Shown here piece after piece: positions 50,906-59,920 of a stretch of 60,044 nt of DNA (the stretch's first letter is position 1; every line of letters begins with the position of its first letter). The DNA comes from Pseudomonadales bacterium (lineage in GTDB: Bacteria; Pseudomonadota; Gammaproteobacteria; Pseudomonadales; Azotimanducaceae), in the NCBI GenBank assembly GCA_016779585.1, contig JADHNI010000010.1, positions 1-60,044 of the forward strand, written 5' to 3'. The translations under genes and the position numbers were made by a program. Under the pieces are notes generated by a model, which had not been told where the DNA came from, searched no databases, and saw nothing but the letters and a program-made list of their open reading frames with translations.

Positions 50906-52127
50906 CAGTTTCCAGGGTGGTCGGATAACGACTCTGCACAATATCGTTGACCGGCCGCTTGAAGAGCTCGAGGAAGAACTGCTTGGGTTTTCAAAAGATA
51001 GTCCCATGGGGCTTCTGTTGCCTTCCTTGTATTCGGAGCTTGAAGGACCGGCACTCTCCAATATCGTAGATGAATTGGTGAAGGTGCCGTATCTGCAGCA
51101 GATTGTCATCGGCCTGGACAGGGCTGACGAGTCTGAATACCGCCACGCGCTGCAATTTTTCAGCAGGCTGCCGCAGCCACACCGGATCCTCTGGAATGAC
51201 GGGCCGAACCTGAAAGCCATTGACTCTTTGCTGCAGGAACACGGCCTCGCGCCGACGCGACTTGGCAAGGGAAGGAACGTCTGGTACTGCATGGGCTATA
51301 TGCTGGCACGAGACGAGGTGCAGGCTGTCGCACTGCATGACTGCGATATAGTGACCTACGACAGATCACTGCTGGCGCGATTGATTTACCCGGTGGCGAA
51401 TCCCGGATTTGAATTCCAGTTCAGCAAAGGTTACTACTCGCGGATCGCGGGTAAGTACATGGGTGGTCGTGTATCACGTCTGCTGGTTACGCCGTTGATC
51501 CGTGCGCTGGAGCACACCCTGGACAAGAACCACCAGGACTACCTGCTGTTCATGGACAGCTTTCGGTATCCGCTGGCCGGGGAGTTTTCCATGCGCAAGG
51601 ATGCTATGTCCGGACTCAGGTTACCCAGTGACTGGGGTCTTGAAGTCGGCGTGCTCATGGAAATGCTGCGCAACTATTCAACGAGGCGAATTTGCCAGGT
51701 TGATATTGCCGATATCTATGATCATAAGCACCAGAGTCTTTCCCAGGATAACGATCAGTCGGGTTTGTCGAAGATGTCGATTGATATCTCGAAAGCCTTC
51801 TTCAGGAAGCTGGCCACTGATGGCGTTGTTTTCAATAATGGTCTGTTTCGAACACTGAAGGCAACTTACCTCAGGGTCGCCCTCGATCTTGTCGACAGCT
51901 ACCGCTGCGATGCAGTGATGAATGGCCTGGACTACGACGTGCATATCGAAGAACAGATGGTGGAACTGTTCGCAGAGAACCTGATGAAAGCTGGCGATTC
52001 GTTCCTCAATAACCCCATGGAGCAACCGTTTGTGCCCCACTGGAACCGAGTGGTCAGCGCCGTGCCGGACATATTTGAACGTCTCATCGAGGCGGTAGAA
52101 AAGGACCACCAGCAATATGGCGGTTAG
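50898..52127 (+). CDS. gpgS: Glucosyl-3-phosphoglycerate synthase
   Basis: 409 residues. GT-A glycosyltransferase with QQIVIGLDRADESEY, LGKGRNVWYCMGYML and the metal-binding region VALHDCDIVTYDRSLLARL; the SFRYPLAGEFSMR and GLEVGVLMEM segments are family features. It joins NDP-glucose and 3-phosphoglycerate. Middle gene of a tightly overlapped operon: phosphatase before (eight bases overlap), phosphorylase after (11 bases overlap). The product is a compatible solute of marine and nitrogen-limited bacteria. Confidence 0.9.
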   Translation: MADSFQGGRITTLHNIVDRPLEELEEELLGFSKDSPMGLLLPSLYSELEGPALSNIVDELVKVPYLQQIVIGLDRADESEYRHALQFFSRLPQPHRILWNDGPNLKAIDSLLQEHGLAPTRLGKGRNVWYCMGYMLARDEVQAVALHDCDIVTYDRSLLARLIYPVANPGFEFQFSKGYYSRIAGKYMGGRVSRLLVTPLIRALEHTLDKNHQDYLLFMDSFRYPLAGEFSMRKDAMSGLRLPSDWGLEVGVLMEMLRNYSTRRICQVDIADIYDHKHQSLSQDNDQSGLSKMSIDISKAFFRKLATDGVVFNNGLFRTLKATYLRVALDLVDSYRCDAVMNGLDYDVHIEEQMVELFAENLMKAGDSFLNNPMEQPFVPHWNRVVSAVPDIFERLIEAVEKDHQQYGG

Positions 52128-53841
52128 TTCGCTGCGGGATCGTATCATCCTGCATCTTGAAGTGATTTACCCTGACCTGGACACGTCCCTGGCTGACAGG
52201 CTGATGCAAGCCATGGGCTACGATGGAGAACAGGCTTCTCCTGACCCGCATCTGAACCGCTGGGATGAATCCGATGTCATTACGATTACCTACGCAAACT
52301 CAGTAACCAGAGACAGTGAGACGCCGCTGCATACACTGCAGGAGTTTCTGGATCATCACCTGCACGACACAATCACTGACGTCCATATTCTTCCTTTCTT
52401 CCCCTACAGTTCTGATGATGGGTTTGCTGTGCTTAACTATCGCCAGGTCAATGGATCCATGGGCGAGTGGGAAGACATTGAATCTATAGCGAGCCGCTAT
52501 CGATTGATGGCTGACCTGGTTGTGAATCACTGCTCCTCGCGCAGCGAGTGGTTTGAGCAGTTCAAGAGAAACGAAGCACCTGGTCGCGACTATTTTTTTA
52601 CCGTTCCGCCGGACGCTGATGTCAGCGAGGTTGTTCGGCCAAGAACCAATCCCCTGCTGCAGGCAGTGGAAACGCTGGATGGTACACGCCATGTCTGGTG
52701 CACATTCAGCCATGACCAGGTGGATCTTGATTTCCGCAATCCGGAACTTCTGCTCGAAATGGTCGAAATCATCGCTTTTTACCTGGATAGAGGAGTCCGG
52801 GTTTTTCGCCTCGATGCGATTGCATTCCTCTGGAAGGTACCGGGTACAAGCTGCCTCAACCTGCCTGAGACGCACGAAGTTGTGCGCCTGTTTCGTACCC
52901 TGATTGAGCACCGGGAGCCGGACGCTTTGATTGTCACGGAAACCAACATTCCCAATCGCGAAAACCTGGCGTACTTCGGTAATGCCAATGAGGCGCACAT
53001 TATCTACAACTTCGCGCTGCCACCTTTGCTTCTGCATGCGATGGTGACGGGAAACAACCACTACCTCAGAAACTGGCTGATGAGCATGCCACCGGCACAG
53101 GATGGCACGACTTACCTTAACTTCATCGCTTCCCATGACGGGATTGGCCTTCGGCCTATTGAAGGCATATTGACGGAAGAGGAAACCGGGCAGCTGCTTT
53201 TGACCATGCAGTCATTCGGTGGCCGCGTCTCCTGGCGTAACCTCAACCATGACGAGGTCAAACCTTATGAAATCAACATCAGCCTGTTCTCGGCGATGCA
53301 GGGAACCTTGCAAGGACCTGATGAGTGGCAGGTTGAACGTTTTGTGTGTGCGCACACCATTATGGCTGCGCTGGAAGGTATCCCGGCCTTCTACATCCAT
53401 TCCCTGACTGCGACAGAAAATGACCAGGCCAAGTTCGAGGCAACCGGTAACAATCGCGCGATTAATCGTCATGTCTGGGATGCGGACGTTCTTGATCATG
53501 TGCTGGCTGATGAAAACACAGACTCTTCTCGCGTAATGGCCCGGCTCAAGTCAATGCTGGCAATAAGGAAACAGCAGCCTGCGTTTCACCCGAACGCGAC
53601 ACAGTACACCCTGCACCTGGGTGAAGGCCTGTTCTGTTTCTGGCGGCAGAGTCGGCGCAGGGAACAGAGCATTTTCTGTATACATAACATTACGCGTCAC
53701 CAGGTCTCGTTTACCCTGAGTGACCTGAATCTTGTCGAAACCAATGAATGGCGTGACCTGTTTAAGGGTGAGGTTTTCGAAGATTTCCTGCAGGTTGTTG
53801 AGCTGGCACCCTACCAGTGCCTCTGGCTGACAAATCGCTAG
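52117..53841 (+). CDS. GH13_18 glucosylglycerate phosphorylase-like enzyme
   Basis: 574 residues. The (beta/alpha)8 barrel of sucrose-phosphorylase type: ITYANSVT, DVHILPFFPYSSDDGFAVLN, LVVNHCSS, nucleophile Asp in VFRLDAIAFLWK, acid/base Glu in IVTETN, and FIASHDGIGLRP. In this operon its expected substrate is glucosylglycerate, split by phosphate to glucose-1-phosphate and glycerate, so the operon can both make and recycle the solute. Sucrose or glucosylglycerol are the alternatives. Confidence 0.85.
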   Translation: MAVSSLRDRIILHLEVIYPDLDTSLADRLMQAMGYDGEQASPDPHLNRWDESDVITITYANSVTRDSETPLHTLQEFLDHHLHDTITDVHILPFFPYSSDDGFAVLNYRQVNGSMGEWEDIESIASRYRLMADLVVNHCSSRSEWFEQFKRNEAPGRDYFFTVPPDADVSEVVRPRTNPLLQAVETLDGTRHVWCTFSHDQVDLDFRNPELLLEMVEIIAFYLDRGVRVFRLDAIAFLWKVPGTSCLNLPETHEVVRLFRTLIEHREPDALIVTETNIPNRENLAYFGNANEAHIIYNFALPPLLLHAMVTGNNHYLRNWLMSMPPAQDGTTYLNFIASHDGIGLRPIEGILTEEETGQLLLTMQSFGGRVSWRNLNHDEVKPYEINISLFSAMQGTLQGPDEWQVERFVCAHTIMAALEGIPAFYIHSLTATENDQAKFEATGNNRAINRHVWDADVLDHVLADENTDSSRVMARLKSMLAIRKQQPAFHPNATQYTLHLGEGLFCFWRQSRRREQSIFCIHNITRHQVSFTLSDLNLVETNEWRDLFKGEVFEDFLQVVELAPYQCLWLTNR

Positions 53842-53844
53842 CTG

Positions 53845-55446
53845 ATGTCTGCGCAAATGGCAGGTCTGGATTGGGCCATTATCTTTGTCTATCTCATGGG
53901 CCTGATTGCGTTCAGTGCCTGGCTATCGCGAAAGCAGCACTCCAGGACGGACTATTATGTGGCCGGTCGTGGAACGGGGGCGGTGCCAATTGCAGTTTCC
54001 ATCATGGCGACCCAGTGTTCTTCCAACAGTATCCTCGGTGCGCCGGCGTTTGTTGCGTTTGCCGCGGGTGGTGGGCTGATCTGGCTGCAATACGAGCTTG
54101 CTGTACCGCTGGCGATGCTGGTCATCATGGTGTTCATGCTGCCCATGTTCTATCGGCTCAAGCTTATTTCGGTTTACGATTACCTGGAGCGCCGCTTTGA
54201 TCTAAAAACCCGGCTGTTGTTATCGGGGTTGTTCCAGTTTGTTCGTGCGTTTGCCACAGCAGTGACGGTTTACAGCATTGCTATTGTGGTTGAACTGATC
54301 ACCGGTTTGTCATTTTTCTGGTCGGTGGTATTGCTCGGCGTTGTTACCGTGGTTTACGACGTGCTTGGCGGAATCCGCGCGGTTATCTACAGCGATGTGT
54401 TGCAGATGACGATCCTGGTCACGGTCCTGGTGCTGCTGCTTTATGTACTGGCCGACATGGCAGGTGGCCTGGGTGCCATGTACAGCGCTTTCCCCGCTGA
54501 ACGCGCTGAACCACTGGACTTCACCAGTCACGGTCTTGGCGATGGTGAGGATTTTGCTTTCTGGCCTATGTTGTTTGGCGGGCTTTTTCTCTATGTGTCT
54601 TATTACGGCTGCGACCAGAGCCAGGTGCAGCGCGAGCTCTGTGCCGCCAACCAGGATTAGGCGCAGAAGGCGCTGCTCCTGAATGGTCTGTTCCGATTTC
54701 CACTTGTGCTGCTCTACTGCTTTGTTGGTGTTGGCATTGCGGTTTATGCTGCCAGTGATGCGGCTTTTATAGCTTCGCTCGGCCAGAGTGACGGTCAGAC
54801 GAACTTTAACCTCGCGGTACCGGCGTTCATTATCCAGTATCTGCCCAATGGTATCGTGGGTCTTGCCATGGTTGCATTGTTTGCTGCGGCGATGTCTTCA
54901 CTGGATTCCGTCATTAACAGTCTTTCAGCGACGACAATGGAAGACTTTGTCCGTCGGTTTCACTCGGAAGACACGTGGAGTGATGAACGTGAGTTGCTTT
55001 ATTCCCGAGGGCTGACGGTCGCCTGGGGCGTATTGACTCTCTGGCTCTCATTTCATGTGGATGACATTGCGTCAACGGTGCTGGTGGCGATAAACAAGAT
55101 TGGTTCACTGATCAACGGTCCGGTGCTGGGTGTGTTTGCACTCGGGTTGTTGACTACCCGAGCCAATGGAACGGGAGCTTGCCTCGGACTGCTGGCTGGC
55201 TTCTTGCTGAACCTTTATTGCTGGCAGTTCGTGCCCGAACTCTCATGGTTATGGTGGAATGTATTCGGGTTCATAGTCACGGTACTGACGGGACTGTTGT
55301 TGGGCACAAGCAACACGCCTTCCGTGGAGCTGATCTGGCGACCCTCGTCCATGGCAATGTTTGGTTTCAAGCTGAACTGGCTGCCAGCCTACGTGCTGCT
55401 CGTGGTGTGGTTCCTGGTTCTGTTGGCATTTTTGCTTTGGCTTTAA
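53845..55446 (+). pseudogene. Sodium:solute symporter, interrupted by an in-frame TAG
   Basis: One reading frame of 533 codons with a single TAG at 54658-54660. Before it: FSAWLSRKQHSRTDYYVAGR, MATQCSSNSILGAPAF and YVSYYGCDQSQVQREL, all SSS-family marks. After it: AQKALLLNGLFRFPLVLLY and FAAAMSSLDSVINSLSATTM, the conserved second half. The family has Glu or Lys before the Ala, so GAG to TAG is the simplest event. Only three bases from the phosphorylase stop, so it is the transporter of the glucosylglycerate operon. As read, no functional symporter can form without read-through. Confidence 0.88.
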
Positions 55447-55472
55447 CAAATGACTTCTTGAAGAGGTACTAA

Positions 55473-56309
55473 ATGAATCATCCGGCAATCAAAGAAGGGC
55501 GCGTTGCTCTGGTTACAGGGGGCGCCTCGGGTATTGGGCTCGCGGTGGCGCAGAAACTTCGTACACAGGGCATGCGTATTGCCATTGCTGATCGCGATGA
55601 AGCTGCGCTTTCCGAGGCAGCCGAAACCATGAATGGGGAGGTGCTGACGGTTCTGACAGATGTCTCCGAGTTGGCTGAGGTAGAAGCCCTGCGTGACAGG
55701 GTGATCGATGAATATGGTGAAATCGGCTTTCTGATGAATAATGCCGGTCGCGGGTTCGGTGGCGGTGCCTTCTCCAGCCTTAATGGGTGGCAGCAGGTCC
55801 TGGGTGTCAACCTCTGGGGCGTGATTCATGGTCTGCAGACTTTTACACAACTCATGATTGACCAGGGCACTCCCTGTGCAATAGTGAATACAGGTTCCAA
55901 GCAGGGCATCACCAACCCACCTGGTGACGCCGCCTACAATGTCAGCAAAGCCGGGGTGCGCTCGGTAACCGAAAGCCTGGCTCACGAACTCCGAAACATT
56001 GAAGGTTGCCAGGTGACAGCGCACCTGCTCGTGCCGGGCTTTACCTATACGGGCCTGATCAAGCGGCATATTCCCGAGAAGCCAACTGGTGCGTGGGACC
56101 CGGAGCAGGTGGCTGATTACCTGTTAAAGAAGATGGCGATGGAAAAGTTCTACGCTATCTGTCTTGACAATGACGTGTCGACAGAGCTCGATAATGCGCG
56201 GATTCTTTGGAATACCAACGATATTATCGAGGAGCGCCCGGCGCTTTCCCGATGGCATCCGGACTACGAGAGTGAATTCAACGAATTCATTCGGGAGCAT
56301 GCCAGCTGA
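55473..56309 (+). CDS. Short-chain dehydrogenase/reductase
   Basis: 278 residues. TGGASGIGLAVAQ as cofactor loop, NNAGRG, catalytic Ser in NTGSKQG and YNVSK. IADRD after strand 2 suggests NAD. The C-terminal extension with WNTNDIIEERPALSRWHPDY is family-specific, possibly for a larger substrate. It starts 26 bases after the symporter frame and overlaps the next gene as CTGA. Confidence 0.9.
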   Translation: MNHPAIKEGRVALVTGGASGIGLAVAQKLRTQGMRIAIADRDEAALSEAAETMNGEVLTVLTDVSELAEVEALRDRVIDEYGEIGFLMNNAGRGFGGGAFSSLNGWQQVLGVNLWGVIHGLQTFTQLMIDQGTPCAIVNTGSKQGITNPPGDAAYNVSKAGVRSVTESLAHELRNIEGCQVTAHLLVPGFTYTGLIKRHIPEKPTGAWDPEQVADYLLKKMAMEKFYAICLDNDVSTELDNARILWNTNDIIEERPALSRWHPDYESEFNEFIREHAS

Positions 56310-57022
56310 AGGTTCTGCTTTATCCGGTTGCCCTGGTCCTGATTGTGATTCAGGTGCCCGGTCCCGTTTTTGCCCAGAATACGGGTGGTATTTTCGGGCC
56401 TGTGGTTGACGAGGGGCATCGCTCAATCGAATACCGTTACGCCTATGATATCGAGAACAATCTGTTTGCTCACAGGGTTCATTACCAGCAGTCGATTAAC
56501 GACAACCTCAGGTGGCGAGTTGTAGCTCAGAGGCGGGATACGTTTTTTGGCAGTGAACAACATGACTTTGTTCAGGGTGAACTGTTGTGGCAAATGCGTG
56601 ATATGAAACCCGGATGGCAGCATGCAGTGAGGTTCGACTATCGTCATAGCGACAGTGGTCGACCTGACCTGTTTGGATTGCACTGGACACACCGGGTGCT
56701 GCTCAGCAGTCGGTGGAGCACAATGTTCAATGTGTTGACCCAGACCCAGGTAGGTGGGGGCAGGGAGCCTGGCGTGTTGCTACAGACACGAGGTGACATA
56801 AACTATCATCACCGCGATAATGTCACCCTGTCGCTGTCCCAGTTTAATCTCTATGGTTTCGTTGACGATATTCCGGGTTTCAGCGACCAACTGCACCAAC
56901 TGGGTCCGACGCTGAATCTCACCTTTGGTGATGGCTGGCGAGTCCGCGCCGGTTACCTGGCAGGTTTAACCAGTATCACACCAGACAGCACGTTCAGGTT
57001 CTGGCTGACTAAAAGCCTTTAG
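56306..57022 (+). CDS. Secreted, probably outer-membrane beta-barrel protein, CTG start
   Basis: 238 residues if it begins at CTG 56306, which overlaps the SDR stop as CTGA with GGAG eight bases before. That start gives a normal signal peptide: (M)KVLLYPVALVLIVIQVPGP then VFA with cleavage before QNTGG. The next possible start (GTG 56345) would delete most of the signal. The mature protein has alternating amphipathic strands with many aromatics (WQHAVRFDYRHSD, WRVRAGYLAGLTS) like an eight- to ten-strand barrel. No family recognised. The stop lies in the first unit of a tandem repeat. Confidence 0.7.
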   Translation: MKVLLYPVALVLIVIQVPGPVFAQNTGGIFGPVVDEGHRSIEYRYAYDIENNLFAHRVHYQQSINDNLRWRVVAQRRDTFFGSEQHDFVQGELLWQMRDMKPGWQHAVRFDYRHSDSGRPDLFGLHWTHRVLLSSRWSTMFNVLTQTQVGGGREPGVLLQTRGDINYHHRDNVTLSLSQFNLYGFVDDIPGFSDQLHQLGPTLNLTFGDGWRVRAGYLAGLTSITPDSTFRFWLTKSL

Positions 57023-57095
57023 CTCAGAGTATTAAAAGCCTTTAGCCTAGAGTATTAAAAGCCTTTAGCCCAGAGTATTAAAAGCCTTTAGCCTG
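57011..57095. repeat. 23-bp tandem repeat, 3.7 copies, spanning two convergent stops
   Basis: Units AAAAGCCTTTAGCYNAGAGT plus ATT begin at 57011, 57034, 57057 and a partial fourth at 57080. Differences are confined to two positions within the first three units. The TAG ending the barrel-like gene is in unit 1 and the TAA ending the DUF952 gene is in unit 4, so each unit carries a potential stop in both directions. Looks like slippage or recombination duplication of a convergent gene end. Confidence 0.9.
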
Positions 57096-57513
57096 GGGTT
57101 GTGACGCCTTCTATGCTGATGTAACAACCATTTTCATCACGGTTTACGGTATGTGCCTCCAGGACCGCATCCGGATGCAGGCCTCCATGAATGTGTGGGA
57201 ACAGTTCGTCGTCGGAGCCTTCAAAGTCGGGCTGGATATCTCCAACGGGGGCAGTGCCTTCGTACACAGTTTTAACTCCGGTTTTTTCCAGCGTCTCAAC
57301 GGTCATACGCAGGCAGTACCAGTCACCCTCAACATCCGGGTAGAAGTGGTTTGCAACGTTCAGGAGTTTGTCCGGGTTTGAGGTGCCGTGAGTGAATCCG
57401 TCGACCTCGTAAGTCGGCGGGTAATAAATCTCGCGATTTTCAAGTGCCTTGTCCCATAGGGCTGCCTGCACCAGGTGGTAGACAAACGGGTGATCAGAAA
57501 TTGGCAGGCTCAT
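57088..57513 (-). CDS. DUF952 family protein
   Basis: 141 residues from ATG 57513 (MSLPISDHPFVYHLVQAALW). FVYHLVQAALWDKALENREI, TYEVDGFTHGTSNPDKLLNV and FPHIHGGLHPDAV are the conserved DUF952 segments; function unknown. Its ATG overlaps the stop of the SDR gene upstream (ATGA). Its last codons run into the 23-bp repeat, so the C-terminal sequence TTPG may have been altered by the repeat expansion. Confidence 0.85.
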   Translation of the reverse strand: MSLPISDHPFVYHLVQAALWDKALENREIYYPPTYEVDGFTHGTSNPDKLLNVANHFYPDVEGDWYCLRMTVETLEKTGVKTVYEGTAPVGDIQPDFEGSDDELFPHIHGGLHPDAVLEAHTVNRDENGCYISIEGVTTPG

Positions 57514-58280
57514 CAGAAGTCCACTCCGCGTGTAAATGCGCCATCGACACGAATGGTCGCGCCACTGACCCAACTTGCAGCTGGGCTCGCCAGGAAAGCG
57601 ACGACACGAGCAACTTCTTCTGCCGTACCCATGCGTTTGCTCGGGTGCCAGTCACGATCGCGTTCATAGAGTGCAGTGGCGTGTTCCTTAATCTGGTCCC
57701 AGGCACCACCTTCAATCATGATCGGGCCTGGTGCCACACTGTTGGCCCGTATACCTTTTTCGCCCCATTGCTGCGCCAGCTGTGCCATGTGCCGAATGGA
57801 AGCGGCTTTCATGGCGCCGTAGCTGGGGCTTATGGGTACATCATGATGTTCGAAACCGGTGATTGAGGCGATCTGGATCAGCACAGCCTTGTCAGATGCT
57901 TCCAGGAATGGCAGTGCACCTTCGCTCATACCCACCATGCCGAGCACATCGATATTGAAGTTGTTCTTCCACGAATCAGGACCGGGTCCTGGCTGACCGC
58001 TGGCGGTCGCGTTGTGAACGACTATATCGATGCCGCCCATGGCCTCACCGGCGTCCTGCATCCATTTCACGGTTGCGTCATAGTCGCTGACGTCACAGGT
58101 ATAGCCGTTTACCACACCAAGTTTTGATAGTTCAGCGACAGCGGCATCAACGCCTTCTTTACGCCGGGCTGCAATGCTGACACTGGCACCTTCCGCCAGA
58201 AGTTCTTTTGCAACAGCGAGGCCAATGCCCTGGCTGCCACCTGAGATGACGGCTTTTGCGCCCTTAAGACCGAGTTCCAT
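57513..58280 (-). CDS. Short-chain dehydrogenase/reductase
   Basis: 255 residues. Cofactor loop SGGSQGIGLAVAK, Arg-rich AARRKEG after strand 2 (suggesting NADP), HNATA replacing the usual NNAG, Ser in QIASITG and YGAMK. The C-terminal VDGAFTRGVDF is typical of the family group. Translationally coupled with the DUF952 gene. Substrate unknown. Confidence 0.9.
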   Translation of the reverse strand: MELGLKGAKAVISGGSQGIGLAVAKELLAEGASVSIAARRKEGVDAAVAELSKLGVVNGYTCDVSDYDATVKWMQDAGEAMGGIDIVVHNATASGQPGPGPDSWKNNFNIDVLGMVGMSEGALPFLEASDKAVLIQIASITGFEHHDVPISPSYGAMKAASIRHMAQLAQQWGEKGIRANSVAPGPIMIEGGAWDQIKEHATALYERDRDWHPSKRMGTAEEVARVVAFLASPAASWVSGATIRVDGAFTRGVDF

Positions 58281-58348
58281 GGTTGACTCCCCTTGTTACC
58301 AGAAATGGTTTTCCGAACATGAAGTTCAGAATCTAACCCGTCTCGCGG

Positions 58349-59580
58349 TCAGGAGCCAACACTCTTGATGTTGTCGTCAGGGTTCCGGTCGATGAGCTTG
58401 TTAAACGGGTCGATACCCACTGCATGTGGCTTCACGTCGCTCACAATCGTGATGGTGTCGCTTTTCTCATCGATCTGGTACTTCTCGATAGAGATCACTT
58501 CATGCAGGTCCGTCTCTTCATCCCGCTCCCCAAGCAGCGCGATATCAAACAGGCCGGACACGTCTACTTCCGTTTCCTGGCCCTCGCCGTCAGCCTCGAA
58601 CTTGGCGAGACTCACGTCCATGGTCACTTCGAACCTGCCGTCGTCCTGCTCGGTGACAGCTACCTCGTCGACCTTCAGGTCAAACAGGACGATCTTCTGC
58701 AGCAGGTCTGTGATCAGCGCCTCGTGTTCCGCGCCCGCGGACTGTCTTAGGTCGGCGAGGAAGTCCAGAGTGGTCGGGTAGGGAGGTCCCTTGAAGGCAT
58801 AGTCCTCGAGCATTTTGTTTAAAGCCGCGTTGACCTTGTCTTCGCCGATGTAGTCTTTCAGCGCATACATGGCGACGCTGCCTTTGCGGTAGTGGATATA
58901 AGGCTGGTTTTCCACCAGGTAGACAGGCAATTCTTCAATCAATTCACCGCCGCGGTCTGTCAGGTAGCGATCCAGCTCAAACTCGAGGAACCGTTTCATG
59001 GTGTCTTCACCATACTCTTCTTCCATCACCATGAGCGCAAAGTATTGGGCGAAGGTTTCCACCAGCATCGTCTGACCCTGCACGTCACCACCCAGCAACT
59101 GGTGAGCCCACCACTGGTGCGCGAGCTCGTGTGCAGTCACATAGAAAACGTAATCGATGTTCTTCTTGTCTCGCAGGTCTGCTGTGAAGCCGATCGCCTC
59201 AGAGTACGGGATGGTGTTGGGGAAAGACTGTGCAAAAGTGCCCTGGTAACGGGGAAACTCGATGATCCGGAACTGGCGATACTGGTATGGAGTAAAGTGA
59301 CCTTCAAAGTATTCCAGTGAGCGTTTGGTGGCGTAGATCATCTGGTCAACGTTATAGCCATGCTGGTAGTAGACCTCGATAGAGATGTCGTTATACATCT
59401 CTTTCTTTACCCGGTAGTCGCCGGACAGGTATGAGTAGAAACCCCAGATAGGTTCGTCCATCTTGTAGTGGAAATACGCGCGATCATCTTCCTGCCACTC
59501 TTTTTGCAGATAACCCGGTGCAATTGCTGTCTGGCCAACACTGGTTGATACAACAGTTTCGAAATCGGTTCGCGTCCGGC
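58349..59580 (-). pseudogene. M1-family aminopeptidase, 5' end removed by an IS
   Basis: About 410 C-terminal residues in one open frame. Zinc site HELAHQWWAHQ with the downstream Glu in LVETFAQYFALM; the exopeptidase-like PYSEAIGFTADL precedes it. This is the C-terminal domain of the large membrane proteins (about 1200 residues) that join ABC-2-type permease spans to an M1 peptidase. The frame is open past RTRTDFETVVS into IS sequence at about 59580, so the N-terminal permease part is absent here and may lie beyond the element. Confidence 0.8.
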
Positions 59581-59653
59581 TGTAACCATTCCCTAGGATA
59601 GTCCCGTACCGATTTAGAGTTCTCCCGCGTAAACTGAGACGAAGGAGAACAAT

Positions 59654-59920
59654 ATGAAGAAGAGCCGATTCACTGAGACACAAATCATCAGAGTGTTGAA
59701 GGAAGTAGAAGCCGGTCGATTAGTGAAGGAGGTCTGTCGGGAATACGACATCTCGGACGCGACCTACTACAACTGGAAAGCCAAATACGGCGGCATGGAA
59801 GCATCGGACATAAAAAGACTAAAAGCTCTCGAAGAGGAAAACCGGCGACTGAAACAGATGTATGCGGACCTCAGCCTTGATCACAAGATCTTGAAGGATG
59901 TGGTTGAAAAAAAGCTGTAA
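59654..59920 (+). CDS. IS3-family transposase OrfA
   Basis: 88 residues with GAAGGAGAA upstream. Helix-turn-helix (FTETQIIRVLKEVEAG, VCREYDISDATYYNWKAKYG) then a leucine-zipper coiled coil (RLKALEEENRRLKQMYADLS), ending LKDVVEKKL. This is the usual DNA-binding half of IS3-group transposases (IS407-like). It ends at TAA just after an A-AAA-AAG slippery site. Confidence 0.93.
   Translation: MKKSRFTETQIIRVLKEVEAGRLVKEVCREYDISDATYYNWKAKYGGMEASDIKRLKALEEENRRLKQMYADLSLDHKILKDVVEKKL

Noticed and set aside
34537-54660. Stop-codon reassignment or programmed read-through (TAA and TAG inside frames)
   Set aside because: TAA, TAG and TGA all end other genes here at tight operon junctions, and no SECIS- or PYLIS-like structure is evident; mutation is simpler.
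57011-57095. CRISPR-like repeat
   Set aside because: Units are directly adjacent with no spacers and there are no cas genes.
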